Of a DNA stretch of 64,000 nucleotides, positions 51,456-60,401 are shown in pieces. The stretch lies in NCBI RefSeq assembly GCF_900007165.1, contig NZ_CYGY02000081.1, positions 1-64,000 of the forward strand. Direction: 5' to 3'. The notes under the pieces are model-generated. The model saw only the letters and a list, made by a program, of their open reading frames with translations. It was not told where the DNA came from and did not search any database. The DNA comes from Paraburkholderia piptadeniae. Its GTDB lineage: Bacteria; Pseudomonadota; Gammaproteobacteria; Burkholderiales; Burkholderiaceae. The position numbers and the translations under genes are program-made. Every line of letters starts with the position of its first letter. Positions within the stretch are counted from its first letter, which is position 1.

Positions 51456-51908
51456 TCATGCGCGCGCGTCGTCCGCAACGGCGAGCATCGTGCCGCGGCA
51501 CGCGGGCGATCCGCATCGGCATACATACTGGCGGCGAGTTTCTTCGTCTTGCGGATCGTCGACGGACAGACCATATGAGATCAGCAGTTCTTCGCCGCAC
51601 TGGATATCGACGGCGGCTTCGATAAAAACGCGTCCGTCGATTTCGACCGCCTCGCAATTGGCCTTGCACGCATGGTTGAGCCAGCGCGCGCTATTGCCCC
51701 CGACGCTGCCGTCGATCACGCGCCCATCCGACAGGCCGAACACGAACGTATGCCCATAGTCTCCGCTACGCTCGATGCGCCGCGCGGCGCGCCGCCATGA
51801 CGTCACTTCGCCTTTGTACTCGATGATGCGCTCGCCGGCCGCGAGCGCGCACAGCGCGAACACGCCCTTGCCATGAATGGGCGACCGCCTGACTGATAAA
51901 CGACGCAT
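51456..51908 (-). CDS. SET-domain protein (lysine methyltransferase type)
   Basis: A 150-residue free-standing SET domain. The SAM-site motif LNHACKANCEA, the GEELLISYG catalytic Tyr block and a post-SET zinc cluster CRCGSPACRG are all present, as in eukaryotic histone methyltransferases; bacterial copies are usually acquired laterally. Start ATG 51908 (MRRLSVRRSP) is preferred; an in-frame ATG at 51932 is possible. Substrate unknown: ribosomal protein, nucleoid protein or a host target. Confidence 0.85.
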   Translation of the reverse strand: MRRLSVRRSPIHGKGVFALCALAAGERIIEYKGEVTSWRRAARRIERSGDYGHTFVFGLSDGRVIDGSVGGNSARWLNHACKANCEAVEIDGRVFIEAAVDIQCGEELLISYGLSVDDPQDEETRRQYVCRCGSPACRGTMLAVADDARA

Positions 51909-52049
51909 GGCCTGCTTTCGAAGAGGATTCATCGGCTAAGTATAGGGCGCGAATAAAATGCGCTGTTATCGATGTGCGTATGTTGGTCCTCTTGCATGCA
52001 TCGCAAGCCTGCATCGGAATGAAGTGACGAGTGCAGGCGTCGCGTTCGA

Positions 52050-53033
52050 TCAGCCGTGCGTCCGATCGCGTCTCACCATCGCAAAGCTCACGGGCACCGA
52101 GCCGCGCGCGCTGGCCGTGCCCGGCTCGAACCCGCGTGCGTCCAGTGGCATCTCACGCGCGCGTCCCGTCGCCAGCCGCGCATACAGATCGGGGCGCCTC
52201 GCATCGAGCCAGCGATGCCCGGGACTCGTGCCGATCAACGCCGGGTCGAGGTCCGCGACGATCATATCGTCGTCGCGCGTGCCCTGCCCGTCTTGCACGA
52301 TCACTTGGCCGCACGGATCGACGATCGCGGCCGCCACGCGTTCGCCCGCATGATCGCCGGCTTGCGTGTCGTCGTGAACGCCGTCGCTGTAGACGACGAA
52401 CATGCCGTTGTCGATCGCGCGCGCCGGCAACGCGCGGCACATCCATTCGGCGCTCGCGGCGTCGCTGGCACCCGTGCGCGCATGCGGCGCAACGAGCAGC
52501 CGCGCGCCGAGCAGTGCCGCCATCCGCGCGTTCTCGACAAGATAGTTGTCGCCGCCGATCAGGACCGCGAGCCGCCATCCCCAGCGCGTGTCGAACACGG
52601 TGAAGCGGTTGCCGCGCGCGAGATGGCGCGCGCCATCCGGCTGCAGCTTGTGATGCACGTGCCGCTCGCCGCCCGGCAGGCACACGACATAGCTGTTGAA
52701 CAGTTCCCCGTTCGGCGCCGCTTCGATCAGGCCGACACCCGCGGCGACGCCCGTGCGCTCGACGGCATCGGCGACGGCGAGCACGGGCGCGCTGTCGATG
52801 CCCTGCGCAAGCGCCCTCAGCTCCGTGCGGCGTATCTTGCGCGCATCCGACGAAGCAGTTTCGCCAATGCCACCCGTCAGACATGCTTCCGGAAACACCA
52901 CCAGTCCGACACCGTCGCGCGCGGCCCGTTCGATGGCGGCGACGGTTCGCGCAACGTTATCGGCCGTCGCGCCACGGCGCGACTTGAACAGCATCGACGC
53001 GACACGCAGCGTCGTGGTGGGCAGAGAGGACAT
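52050..53033 (-). CDS. Nitrilase-superfamily (carbon-nitrogen hydrolase) protein lacking the catalytic Cys
   Basis: A 327-residue protein of the nitrilase fold. The catalytic Glu is present (VVFPEACLTG, Glu49) and Lys (HVHHKLQPDG, Lys129), but the nucleophile block reads VLIGGDNYLVENAR instead of VLICYDxxxVEN, so Gly160 replaces the Cys (codon GGC). It may be inactive, use another residue, or bind ligand without hydrolysis. ATG 53033 starts it. It is divergent from a LysR gene that likely controls it. Confidence 0.82.
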   Translation of the reverse strand: MSSLPTTTLRVASMLFKSRRGATADNVARTVAAIERAARDGVGLVVFPEACLTGGIGETASSDARKIRRTELRALAQGIDSAPVLAVADAVERTGVAAGVGLIEAAPNGELFNSYVVCLPGGERHVHHKLQPDGARHLARGNRFTVFDTRWGWRLAVLIGGDNYLVENARMAALLGARLLVAPHARTGASDAASAEWMCRALPARAIDNGMFVVYSDGVHDDTQAGDHAGERVAAAIVDPCGQVIVQDGQGTRDDDMIVADLDPALIGTSPGHRWLDARRPDLYARLATGRAREMPLDARGFEPGTASARGSVPVSFAMVRRDRTHG

Positions 53034-53082
53034 GATGGACCCGGTACGAATCGATGAAATGCCTCCATTGGACCGCGCGCCC

Positions 53083-53113
53083 TTCGATACGTAAAATGAA
53101 TAATTCGATCGAA
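53083..53113. promoter_or_regulatory. Operator candidates between nitrilase-fold gene and LysR gene
   Basis: TTCGATCGAA (53104-53113) is a perfect 10-bp palindrome, and a second TTCGAT lies 21 bases away at 53083-53088, two helical turns. Both sit in the 96-base divergent spacer, the normal place for a LysR site. Confidence 0.4.
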
Positions 53114-53129
53114 ACGATAACGGTGAAGA

Positions 53130-54008
53130 ATGGAAATCCGGCTGCTGCGCGCGTTCCTGACGGTCACCGACCTGCGCCATTTCGGCCGTGCGGCGCAGGC
53201 GCTGCATCTGAGCCAGCCGGCACTCAGCAAGCAGATCGTCGCGCTCGAGGAAAGCCTCGGCGCGCGTCTCTTCGAGCGGGGCCGTCACGGCGCGGAACTG
53301 ACGGCCTTCGGCAGCGTGTTTCTGCCCGATGCCGAAGCCCTCGTGCGCGACGCCGACGACGTGCTCGCACGCGCGCGCGAAGCGGGCAGCGGCCGTCGCG
53401 GCCATCTGCGCATCGGCCTGTGCCTGTCGGCGCTCACGCTTGCGCCGCCTTTGATCGCCGCGTATCGAAGGCTCAATCCCAACATCGGTGTCACGCTGAA
53501 CGATCTGTCGTCGGCGGAGCAGACGCGGCGCATGTTCGCCGGCAAGCTCGACGTGGGCTTCGTCCGGCTGCCCGCGAGCGCGGGCCTGTCGGCGTTTCGC
53601 GTCGTCGACGAATCCCTTGCGCTGGCCGTGCCGCCGCACGCGACGTGGAAGCGCGTGCCCGCGAACCTCGACGAACTCAACGAGCTTGGCTTCATTGCGC
53701 TCGCGCGCAGCCGCGGCCCGGGGCTGGCGGGCATGATCGACGCATGGTGCGCGGAGCGCGGCTTCGTGCCGCGCGTGATCCAGCAAGCCGACGATATCCA
53801 GTCGGTGCTGGCCGCCGTCGCGTCGGGTGTCGGCACGGCATTCGTGCCTTCTCGTGCGGAGCATTTGCTGCGCGATGCGCGCGTGTTGCGGCTGAAGGAT
53901 GCGTCCGCGCAATGGCGCGTCGGCCTTGCATGGCAGACGGAGCGCGACGATCCCGTCGTGACGCGCTTCGTCGATTATGTGCGCGCGTCGATGAAGCGCG
54001 CCGCGTAG
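53130..54008 (+). CDS. LysR-family transcriptional regulator
   Basis: A 292-residue LysR protein: wHTH in 1-62 (LRAFLTVTDLRHFGRAAQALHLSQPALSKQIVALEESLGARLFER), effector domain 90-290. It resembles the BenM/CatM-like group in its FLTVAE-type opening. It likely regulates the divergent nitrilase-fold gene. The stop is followed by a short tandem repeat of GTAGTGCCCGC before the convergent kinase gene. Confidence 0.88.
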   Translation: MEIRLLRAFLTVTDLRHFGRAAQALHLSQPALSKQIVALEESLGARLFERGRHGAELTAFGSVFLPDAEALVRDADDVLARAREAGSGRRGHLRIGLCLSALTLAPPLIAAYRRLNPNIGVTLNDLSSAEQTRRMFAGKLDVGFVRLPASAGLSAFRVVDESLALAVPPHATWKRVPANLDELNELGFIALARSRGPGLAGMIDAWCAERGFVPRVIQQADDIQSVLAAVASGVGTAFVPSRAEHLLRDARVLRLKDASAQWRVGLAWQTERDDPVVTRFVDYVRASMKRAA

Positions 54009-54056
54009 TGCCCGCGTAGTGCCCGCGAAGCGCCTTCGAACGTTCGATGCGCGCCT

Positions 54057-55388
54057 TCAAAGCGTGAGCCGCGCTTCGAGGCCGCCGCTTTCGCGATTGC
54101 GCAGCGTCAGCGTCGCACCCATCGACTGCGCAAGCTGCTTCGCAATCGCGAGCCCCAGGCCCGTGCCGCCCGTCTCGCGATTGCGCGACGTCTCGACGCG
54201 ATAGAACGGCTGGAACACCGCGTCGAGCTGCGACTGCGGAATGCCCGGGCCGCGATCGAGCACGGCGATCGACACATGCCGCGCGCGCGTGGCGTCGACG
54301 CTCATTTCGACGGTCACTTCGTCGCCGCCCGAGTACTTCAGCGCGTTGTCGATCAGATTGCCGAGAATGCGACGCAGCGCCTGCGGCCGCGTCGTCACCG
54401 GCTCGCCGACGCGCCCCGTCAGCGATACTCGGTCGCCCGCGTCCGCATAGTCGCTGACGATGCTCCCGATCAGCGCGTCGGGATCGATCCGGCACGGCTT
54501 CTCGTCGGCGCCATGCAGCGTGCGCGCATAGGCGACGCCTTCGCGCACGAGCAGCTCCATCTCCTTCAGATCCTTTTGCAGACGCGCGCGCTCCGCTTCG
54601 TCGTCGAGCAGGTCGGCGCGCAGGCGCATGCGCGTGATGGGCGTTTGCAGATCGTGCGAGACGGCCGCCAGAATCTGCAAACGCTCGCGCATATAGATGC
54701 CGATGCGCGCCTGCATCGCGTTGAACGCCTTCGACGCACGCGCGACTTCTTCGGGCCCGTTCTCCGGCAGCGCGGCGGGCGCGAGATCGGGGCCGAGCGT
54801 GTCGGCCGCCTGCGCGAGACGTTCGAGCGGCCGCGTCGCGAGGCGCACCGCGAGCCACGCGCAGCCGCCCAGCAGCGCCAGTTGCGCGGCGAGCACGAGC
54901 GGCAGCCACGGCGACAGCGGCGTGCCGTGCACCGGGTGCATGTCGATCGTGAGCGGCGAGCCGTCGCTCAATGTCATATGCACTTCGAGATGCTCGCGCT
55001 CGCCCGGCACCGCATTGGCCGTCACGTTGTAGTGCGCGCCGACGTCCTTCGCGATCGAAGCGCCGATCTGCCGGGACAGCGTCGCATCCGGCGGCATGCC
55101 GCTCGTGCCCGGACCGAGCACGAAGCGATAGCTGCGCCGCGCGAGCTTCGGCAGCCATTCGACGCGCTCGGCGGGCGTCAGCCGGTCGAGCAGCGCGACG
55201 GAGCTCGTCACTTCCTGGCCGATGTAGCCGACCATCATGTGCGTCATAGACTCGTTGCGCTCGGCCATCGTCAGCCAGAACGACAGCGTCTGCGCGGCGA
55301 TGAGGCCCGCGAAGAAGATCAGCGACAGGCGCACGAACAGCGTGCGCGGCGGCCACAGACCGCGCAGGCGGCCGGCTGCGTGGTTCAT
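54057..55388 (-). CDS. Sensor histidine kinase
   Basis: A 443-residue inner-membrane kinase: membrane segments at about 17-37 and 158-180, a periplasmic sensor loop between, HAMP at about 180-235, H-box AAVSHDLQTPITRMRLR, N-box LGNLIDNALKYSGG and the lid DRGPGIP with GGTGLGLAI. The ATG shares one base with the regulator stop (TGATG). It resembles EnvZ/RstB-type kinases; its signal is not known. Confidence 0.9.
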   Translation of the reverse strand: MNHAAGRLRGLWPPRTLFVRLSLIFFAGLIAAQTLSFWLTMAERNESMTHMMVGYIGQEVTSSVALLDRLTPAERVEWLPKLARRSYRFVLGPGTSGMPPDATLSRQIGASIAKDVGAHYNVTANAVPGEREHLEVHMTLSDGSPLTIDMHPVHGTPLSPWLPLVLAAQLALLGGCAWLAVRLATRPLERLAQAADTLGPDLAPAALPENGPEEVARASKAFNAMQARIGIYMRERLQILAAVSHDLQTPITRMRLRADLLDDEAERARLQKDLKEMELLVREGVAYARTLHGADEKPCRIDPDALIGSIVSDYADAGDRVSLTGRVGEPVTTRPQALRRILGNLIDNALKYSGGDEVTVEMSVDATRARHVSIAVLDRGPGIPQSQLDAVFQPFYRVETSRNRETGGTGLGLAIAKQLAQSMGATLTLRNRESGGLEARLTL

Positions 55389-56125
55389 CAGGCGCTGTCC
55401 TCCGGCGTGACGAGCGACGAGAACACATAGCCCTCGTTGCGCAACGTCTTGATGTAGCGCGGCTCGCGCGCGTCGTCGCGCAGACGCTGACGCACGCGGC
55501 TCACGAGCAGATCGATCGAGCGGTCGAACGGTTCCGTCTGCCGCCCTTGCGTGAGCGTCAATAGCTGGTCGCGCGTCAGCACGCGCTGCGGATGATCGAG
55601 GAACACGCGCAGCAGCCGGTACTCGGCGCCGCTCAGCGCGACCATCGTTCCTTCGCTGTCGATCAGATTGCGGCCGATCGTATCGAGCCGCCAGTCGCCG
55701 AAGCACAGGAAGTGCGACGTGCTCGCCTGCTCGTTGCCGGGCGGCATCATGCGCGCGCGGCGCAGGATCGCGCGGATGCGCGCGAGCAGCTCGCGCACGG
55801 CGAACGGCTTCGCGAGATAGTCGTCGGCGCCCATCTCGAGGCCGACGACGCGGTCCGTCTCTTCGCTCAGCGCCGTCAGCATCAGGATCGGGATCGACTG
55901 GAATTCGCCCGCGCGCAGTTCGCGGCACAGGTCGAGACCGCTTTCGCCCTGCAGCATCAGGTCGAGCACGATCAGGTCCGGCCGCTCGCTCGCGAGCGCG
56001 GCGCGCATCTGCCGGCCGCCCGACGCGAGCGTCGCGCGCACGCCGTTCTTGTTGAGGTAGGTGCCGACCAGTTCGCGGATGTCGCGGTCGTCGTCGACGA
56101 TCAGAACATGATCCGTTTTTTCCAC
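55388..56125 (-). CDS. OmpR-family response regulator
   Basis: A 245-residue regulator. The receiver domain has VDDDRD, phospho-Asp in LIVLDLMLQGESG and Lys in DYLAKPF; the winged helix begins near 140 (LSGAEYRLLRVFLDHPQRVLTRDQL). GTG 56125 is the start, with AAGGAG upstream; the longer frame is not real. It forms an operon with the kinase that follows. Confidence 0.9.
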   Translation of the reverse strand: MEKTDHVLIVDDDRDIRELVGTYLNKNGVRATLASGGRQMRAALASERPDLIVLDLMLQGESGLDLCRELRAGEFQSIPILMLTALSEETDRVVGLEMGADDYLAKPFAVRELLARIRAILRRARMMPPGNEQASTSHFLCFGDWRLDTIGRNLIDSEGTMVALSGAEYRLLRVFLDHPQRVLTRDQLLTLTQGRQTEPFDRSIDLLVSRVRQRLRDDAREPRYIKTLRNEGYVFSSLVTPEDSA

Positions 56126-56157
56126 ACGAGGCTCCTTCGCCCGCTGTTGTGCCGCTA

Positions 56158-56529
56158 TTATGCGTCGCCGACCACCGACAGGCTCGCGCCGTCCGATACC
56201 GACGCTTCGAGCGCGTACGGATCGACGCCGTCCAGACAGCCGAGGTTCACGCGCCACAGGTTCGGGTCCTTGCGCGTCTGGTGAAAAGGATAAACGCCGC
56301 AGTGCTTGCAGAAGTAATGCTTCGCGACGTGGGTATTGAACTGGTACAGCGTGAGACTGTCCTCGCCCGACAGGATGCGCAGCGCGCTTGTGGGAAGGAA
56401 TGGCGACATCAGCGCGCCTCTGCGCCGGCACAGACTGCAGTTGCAGCGCACGGCGGGCGTGACGGGAGTTTCGACTTCGAACGTGACCGCGCCGCAATGA
56501 CACGAGCCGTGGTGAAGGTTGGACGTCAT
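56158..56529 (-). CDS. GFA/CENP-V-family zinc protein
   Basis: A 123-residue glutathione-dependent formaldehyde-activating (GFA/CENP-V) family protein, a small beta-fold with Cys-rich zinc sites: SCHCGAV, CNCSLCRR and FCKHCGVYPF. Members are often annotated as S-hydroxymethylglutathione synthases, but most have unproven activity. It lies upstream of the two-component genes by 32 bases and may share their transcript. Confidence 0.85.
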   Translation of the reverse strand: MTSNLHHGSCHCGAVTFEVETPVTPAVRCNCSLCRRRGALMSPFLPTSALRILSGEDSLTLYQFNTHVAKHYFCKHCGVYPFHQTRKDPNLWRVNLGCLDGVDPYALEASVSDGASLSVVGDA

Positions 56530-56736
56530 GGCTTGCTCCTGATTGCAATGCCGACTTTATACCGTAACGTCTCCCCTGCTTTGTGTCCCAATGTATCTGG
56601 CCGGTACGGCGATACAAAATGCGTGGGTGGTGGGTTTGCTGGTGACGCCCCACCGCCTCCGACCGGACCGGAAACCCGCTTCGACCGGCACGTTGCGTGC
56701 CGCCACGATACGGTTCAAAACGGTTCAACCCACCCA

Positions 56737-57987
56737 CTAACCCCGGCACTGATCCCTGTCTCCGGGCGCGGTCGCGGCATTCAGATCGAAGTCCGCTTCC
56801 CGCAGCCCTTTGTGACTCGTCGCGACCCAATGCAAAACCGACGGTGAACGGACGAGCCCGATGCTGCCCGTGTAGGTCCATTTGATCGGCGACGGCTGCG
56901 TGCCCGCGAGTTCGATCGACGAACGCGTGAGCTTCAGATGCAGCAGCCGCCCATCCTCGGAAGGCGTGAAGGCGCGCTCGCCGATCACGGCAATGCCCGC
57001 CTCGCGCACCGATGCCGGCATGCATCCGAGCGTCGCCGTCGTCTGTCCATTCGCATCGATGAGCTGCGCGAAGCCTCTGCCTTTGTCATCAGTAGCGACC
57101 ACGACGAAGCGGTCAACGGCAGGCACCCAGGCCGCCGCGTACGTGTAGTACTGCAAGCGCTCCTCGATCACATGCGGCTCGCTGAGCGTGCCCGTCGCGG
57201 GGTCGAGCGTCGCCACCTTGAGCCGCGCGTACGTCTCGCCGTTCACATACTGCTGCCACACGAGCAGCGCGCGCATCGGCGAACCGGCGATCATCGGCCA
57301 CCATTCGCGCACGCGTGGCGCCACGTCGATAGCCTGCAGGAGCGCGCCGTCGGCATCGTAGGTCTTCACATAGACGCCGTCCCCCGTGCCGAGATTGTCG
57401 ACGCCGCCGCCGTCGATCCAGTCATTCGAATAGAACACGACGAACCGCGAGCCGACGCCGGCGACATGACCCGAGTGCCCGCCCGACAGCACATCGTTCG
57501 GATACGGCTTCACGCCCTTCAGGTCCGGCGTATAGACGCCGTATCGCTGGCTCACCTGATTCGGCGTGTTCCAGCCGTCCTCGAACGACACCATCACGCG
57601 GCCCGCGTCGTTCTGCGCGACCGACACGGGCTCTTGCGCTTCAGGCCGGCTGATGAAGATGCGCGGCCGCTCGAGCGTGGCCTGCTGCGGCGTCCAACGC
57701 GCGATGTAGACATCGTGTGTCCAGTTGCGGTCGCGGCCCGCGCCGCGCGGCGGCAGGCCCGAACTGCTGAAGAACACGGTCGTCACGCCGCGCGCGTCCG
57801 TCGTCGCGCCGATGCCGTGCATATAGGCGCGCAAGTCGCCCGTCGGCACGCGGGCGCTCGACGCGCTCGCGGCCTTCGTTCCCGCCTTCGCCCTCGCTTG
57901 TGTTCCTGCCTTGGTTCCCGCCGCAAGCGCGGCTGGAACGAGACCGCATGCGGCCACCACGGCGAGCACTGCAAACGTCGTCCGCAT
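56737..57987 (-). CDS. Secreted beta-propeller-like protein of unknown function
   Basis: A 416-residue protein with a Sec signal (MRTTFAVLAVVAACGLVPAALA). After an Ala/Lys linker (23-45) come repeated strand-turn blocks with W and D-rich loops (NWTHDVYIARWTPQ, DDKGRGFAQLIDANGQ), suggesting a sialidase-like or six- to seven-bladed propeller. No catalytic motif is recognised. It lies nine bases after glmS and could act on, or attach to, the PNAG polymer; that is inference from position. Confidence 0.6.
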   Translation of the reverse strand: MRTTFAVLAVVAACGLVPAALAAGTKAGTQARAKAGTKAASASSARVPTGDLRAYMHGIGATTDARGVTTVFFSSSGLPPRGAGRDRNWTHDVYIARWTPQQATLERPRIFISRPEAQEPVSVAQNDAGRVMVSFEDGWNTPNQVSQRYGVYTPDLKGVKPYPNDVLSGGHSGHVAGVGSRFVVFYSNDWIDGGGVDNLGTGDGVYVKTYDADGALLQAIDVAPRVREWWPMIAGSPMRALLVWQQYVNGETYARLKVATLDPATGTLSEPHVIEERLQYYTYAAAWVPAVDRFVVVATDDKGRGFAQLIDANGQTTATLGCMPASVREAGIAVIGERAFTPSEDGRLLHLKLTRSSIELAGTQPSPIKWTYTGSIGLVRSPSVLHWVATSHKGLREADFDLNAATAPGDRDQCRG

Positions 57988-57996
57988 GCTCGCCGC

Positions 57997-59826
57997 TCAC
58001 TCGACCGTCACCGACTTCGCGAGATTGCGCGGCTTGTCGACATCGGTGCCGCGCACGCAAGCCGTGTGATACGCGAGCAATTGCAGCGGCACCACATGCA
58101 GGATCGGCGACAGCGGCCCGTAATGCCCGGGCAGCTGGATCACGCGCACGCCGTCGCTGCTTTCGATCGTCGTGCCCGCATCGGCGAGCACATACAGCTG
58201 GCCGCCGCGCGCGCGCACTTCCTGCATGTTCGACTTGAGCTTTTCGAGCAGCGTATCGTTCGGCGCGATCGTGATGACGGGCATCTCGTTCGTGACGATG
58301 GCAAGCGGCCCGTGCTTCAGCTCGCCGGCGGGATACGCTTCCGCGTGCACGTATGAGATTTCCTTGAGCTTCAGCGCGCCTTCGAGCGCGATCGGATAAT
58401 GCACGCCGCGCCCGAGGAAGAGCGCGTGATCCTTGCGCGCGAGCGCTTGCGCCCACGCGACGATCTGCGGCTCCAGTGCAAGCACGCTGTTCAGCGCAGC
58501 GGGCAGATGATGCAGCTGGTGCAGCGCGTGCGCTTCGTCGTCGGTGCTGACGCGGCCGCGCTCCTTGCCGAGCGTGAGCGCGAGCAGGAACAGCGCGACG
58601 AGCTGCGTCGTGAACGCCTTCGTCGACGCCACGCCGATCTCCGGACCCGCGCCCGTCGAATATTGCAGCTCGGTAAGCCGCATCATCGAGCTATGCGGCA
58701 CGTTGCAGATCGCGAGCGTATGGTTATGGCCGATCTCTTGGGCGTGCTTCAATGCCGCGAGCGTATCGGCTGTCTCGCCCGATTGCGACACGACGACGAC
58801 CATCGCGCACGGATTCACGACGCTCTCGCGATAGCGGTACTCGCTTGCGATCTCCACTTGCGTCGGAATGCCCGCGATCGATTCGAGCCAGTATTTCGCC
58901 GTCAGCGTCGAGTAATAGCTGGTGCCGCACGCGAGCAGCAGCAACGAATCGATGTCGTTGAACGCGCGCTGTGCCTTCGCGCCGAACAGCGCTGGCGTGA
59001 TCGAACGCACGCGCTCCGTTGCATCGGCGACCACGTCGGGCTGCTCGAAGATTTCCTTCTGCATGTAATGGCGGTACGGACCCAGCTCGGTCGCACAGTG
59101 GCTCGCGTGCTGCGCCTGCACTTCGCGGCGCGCGGGTGCGCCGTCGCGATCGACGATATGCACGCCATCGCATGACAGCACCGCGATGTCGCCTTCTTCG
59201 AGGAAGATGAAATGCCCGGCCGTGCCGGACAGTGCCATCGCATCCGAGGCCAGATAGTTGCCGCGCTCGCCCACGCCGACGACAAGAGGCGAGCCCGCGC
59301 GCGCGCCGATCACGCGGTCCGGTTCGCTCTTCGCGAACACGGCGATCGCGTACGCGCCGCGCAGCCGCTGCAACGCACGCTGCACAGCCGTCAGCAGATC
59401 GCGCGACGCATCCTGCTCGCGCGTGTGATGAATCAGATGCGCGATCACTTCCGTATCGGTATCCGTCTCGAACGCGTAGCCGAGCGCCTTCAGTTCGTCG
59501 CGCAGCGGCTCATGATTTTCGATGATGCCGTTGTGCACGAGCGCGATCTCGTCGCGCGAGAAGATCGGGTGCGCGTTGTCGGTGATGGGCGCGCCGTGCG
59601 TCGCCCAGCGCGTGTGCGCGACACCTATCGTGCCCGACAGCCGCGCGTGTTCGACCTGCTCCGCGAGGTTCGCGACGCGCTCGATGCTGCGCACGCGGCG
59701 CGGCGCGCCATGCTGCAAGACGGCGACGCCGCACGAGTCATAACCGCGATACTCGAGCCGGCGCAGGCCCTCCGTGAGAACGCCGACGATGTCGCGCCGT
59801 GCCACTGCTCCTACGATTCCGCACAT
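57997..59826 (-). CDS. glmS: Glutamine--fructose-6-phosphate aminotransferase, in the pga region
   Basis: A 609-residue cytoplasmic enzyme making glucosamine-6-phosphate, the first step to UDP-GlcNAc. The N-terminal nucleophile Cys is in MCGIVGAV, and the two SIS domains end with the invariant PRNLAKSVTVE. It begins 58 bases after pgaD and is read in the same direction, so this is probably a pga-linked copy feeding poly-GlcNAc synthesis. No glmS ribozyme is expected in this phylum. Confidence 0.92.
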   Translation of the reverse strand: MCGIVGAVARRDIVGVLTEGLRRLEYRGYDSCGVAVLQHGAPRRVRSIERVANLAEQVEHARLSGTIGVAHTRWATHGAPITDNAHPIFSRDEIALVHNGIIENHEPLRDELKALGYAFETDTDTEVIAHLIHHTREQDASRDLLTAVQRALQRLRGAYAIAVFAKSEPDRVIGARAGSPLVVGVGERGNYLASDAMALSGTAGHFIFLEEGDIAVLSCDGVHIVDRDGAPARREVQAQHASHCATELGPYRHYMQKEIFEQPDVVADATERVRSITPALFGAKAQRAFNDIDSLLLLACGTSYYSTLTAKYWLESIAGIPTQVEIASEYRYRESVVNPCAMVVVVSQSGETADTLAALKHAQEIGHNHTLAICNVPHSSMMRLTELQYSTGAGPEIGVASTKAFTTQLVALFLLALTLGKERGRVSTDDEAHALHQLHHLPAALNSVLALEPQIVAWAQALARKDHALFLGRGVHYPIALEGALKLKEISYVHAEAYPAGELKHGPLAIVTNEMPVITIAPNDTLLEKLKSNMQEVRARGGQLYVLADAGTTIESSDGVRVIQLPGHYGPLSPILHVVPLQLLAYHTACVRGTDVDKPRNLAKSVTVE

Positions 59827-59883
59827 GGTGGTCTCCGTGGTGCGTGTGTTGTGTGCCTGTCGTTTCGATGCGCACGCGGGCGC

Positions 59884-60336
59884 TCACGCGGCCTGGCGTT
59901 CGAACTCGGGCATCGTCACGACGTGCGAGATCATGCCGTCGTCGTCGTGATACGCGACGAGGCAGCGGCCCGCATCGCCTTCGGGGATTTCATGCGTCGT
60001 CGCCGGCTGCGGCGCGTCGCTCGTCTCTGGCATGCGGCGCACGCGATTCGTGTTCATTGCGTCCATCTGGCGGCCGAAGGTCCAGAGGATCATCGACAGC
60101 GCGACGATGCCGATGCCCATGATGCCTGGCGTGAACGCATGGAGCGACAGCTCCTCTTCGCTCGCATTCGCGAGACACCAGCGGATATAGACGGCGGCCA
60201 GCACCCACGTGCCAAGCACGAGCACAGGCCGCACGAAGCGATACCACGCGACGAAGCGCACGGCTCTCGCCTTGCCGCACTCCGTTGCGAACTGCGAGAC
60301 GGACTGCTTCGAAACATCGATGATCGGGAATTCCAT
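59884..60336 (-). CDS. pgaD: PgaD, PNAG synthase accessory subunit
   Basis: A 150-residue inner-membrane protein with two segments (about 34-53 and 69-90), like E. coli PgaD, which works with PgaC to polymerise and export poly-N-acetylglucosamine and takes part in c-di-GMP control. The C-terminal cytoplasmic tail is longer and polar. It follows pgaC by 65 bases. Confidence 0.85.
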   Translation of the reverse strand: MEFPIIDVSKQSVSQFATECGKARAVRFVAWYRFVRPVLVLGTWVLAAVYIRWCLANASEEELSLHAFTPGIMGIGIVALSMILWTFGRQMDAMNTNRVRRMPETSDAPQPATTHEIPEGDAGRCLVAYHDDDGMISHVVTMPEFERQAA

Positions 60337-60401
60337 GTTGTTTGCCCCTGTCGAGAATGTTGACTCCGAGATGTCAATTCGAATGCTTCATGCCGACTGC
60401 T

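Noticed and set aside
59827..59883. glmS ribozyme upstream of glmS
   Set aside because: Only 57 bases are available and the ribozyme is a Gram-positive feature; no matching core.
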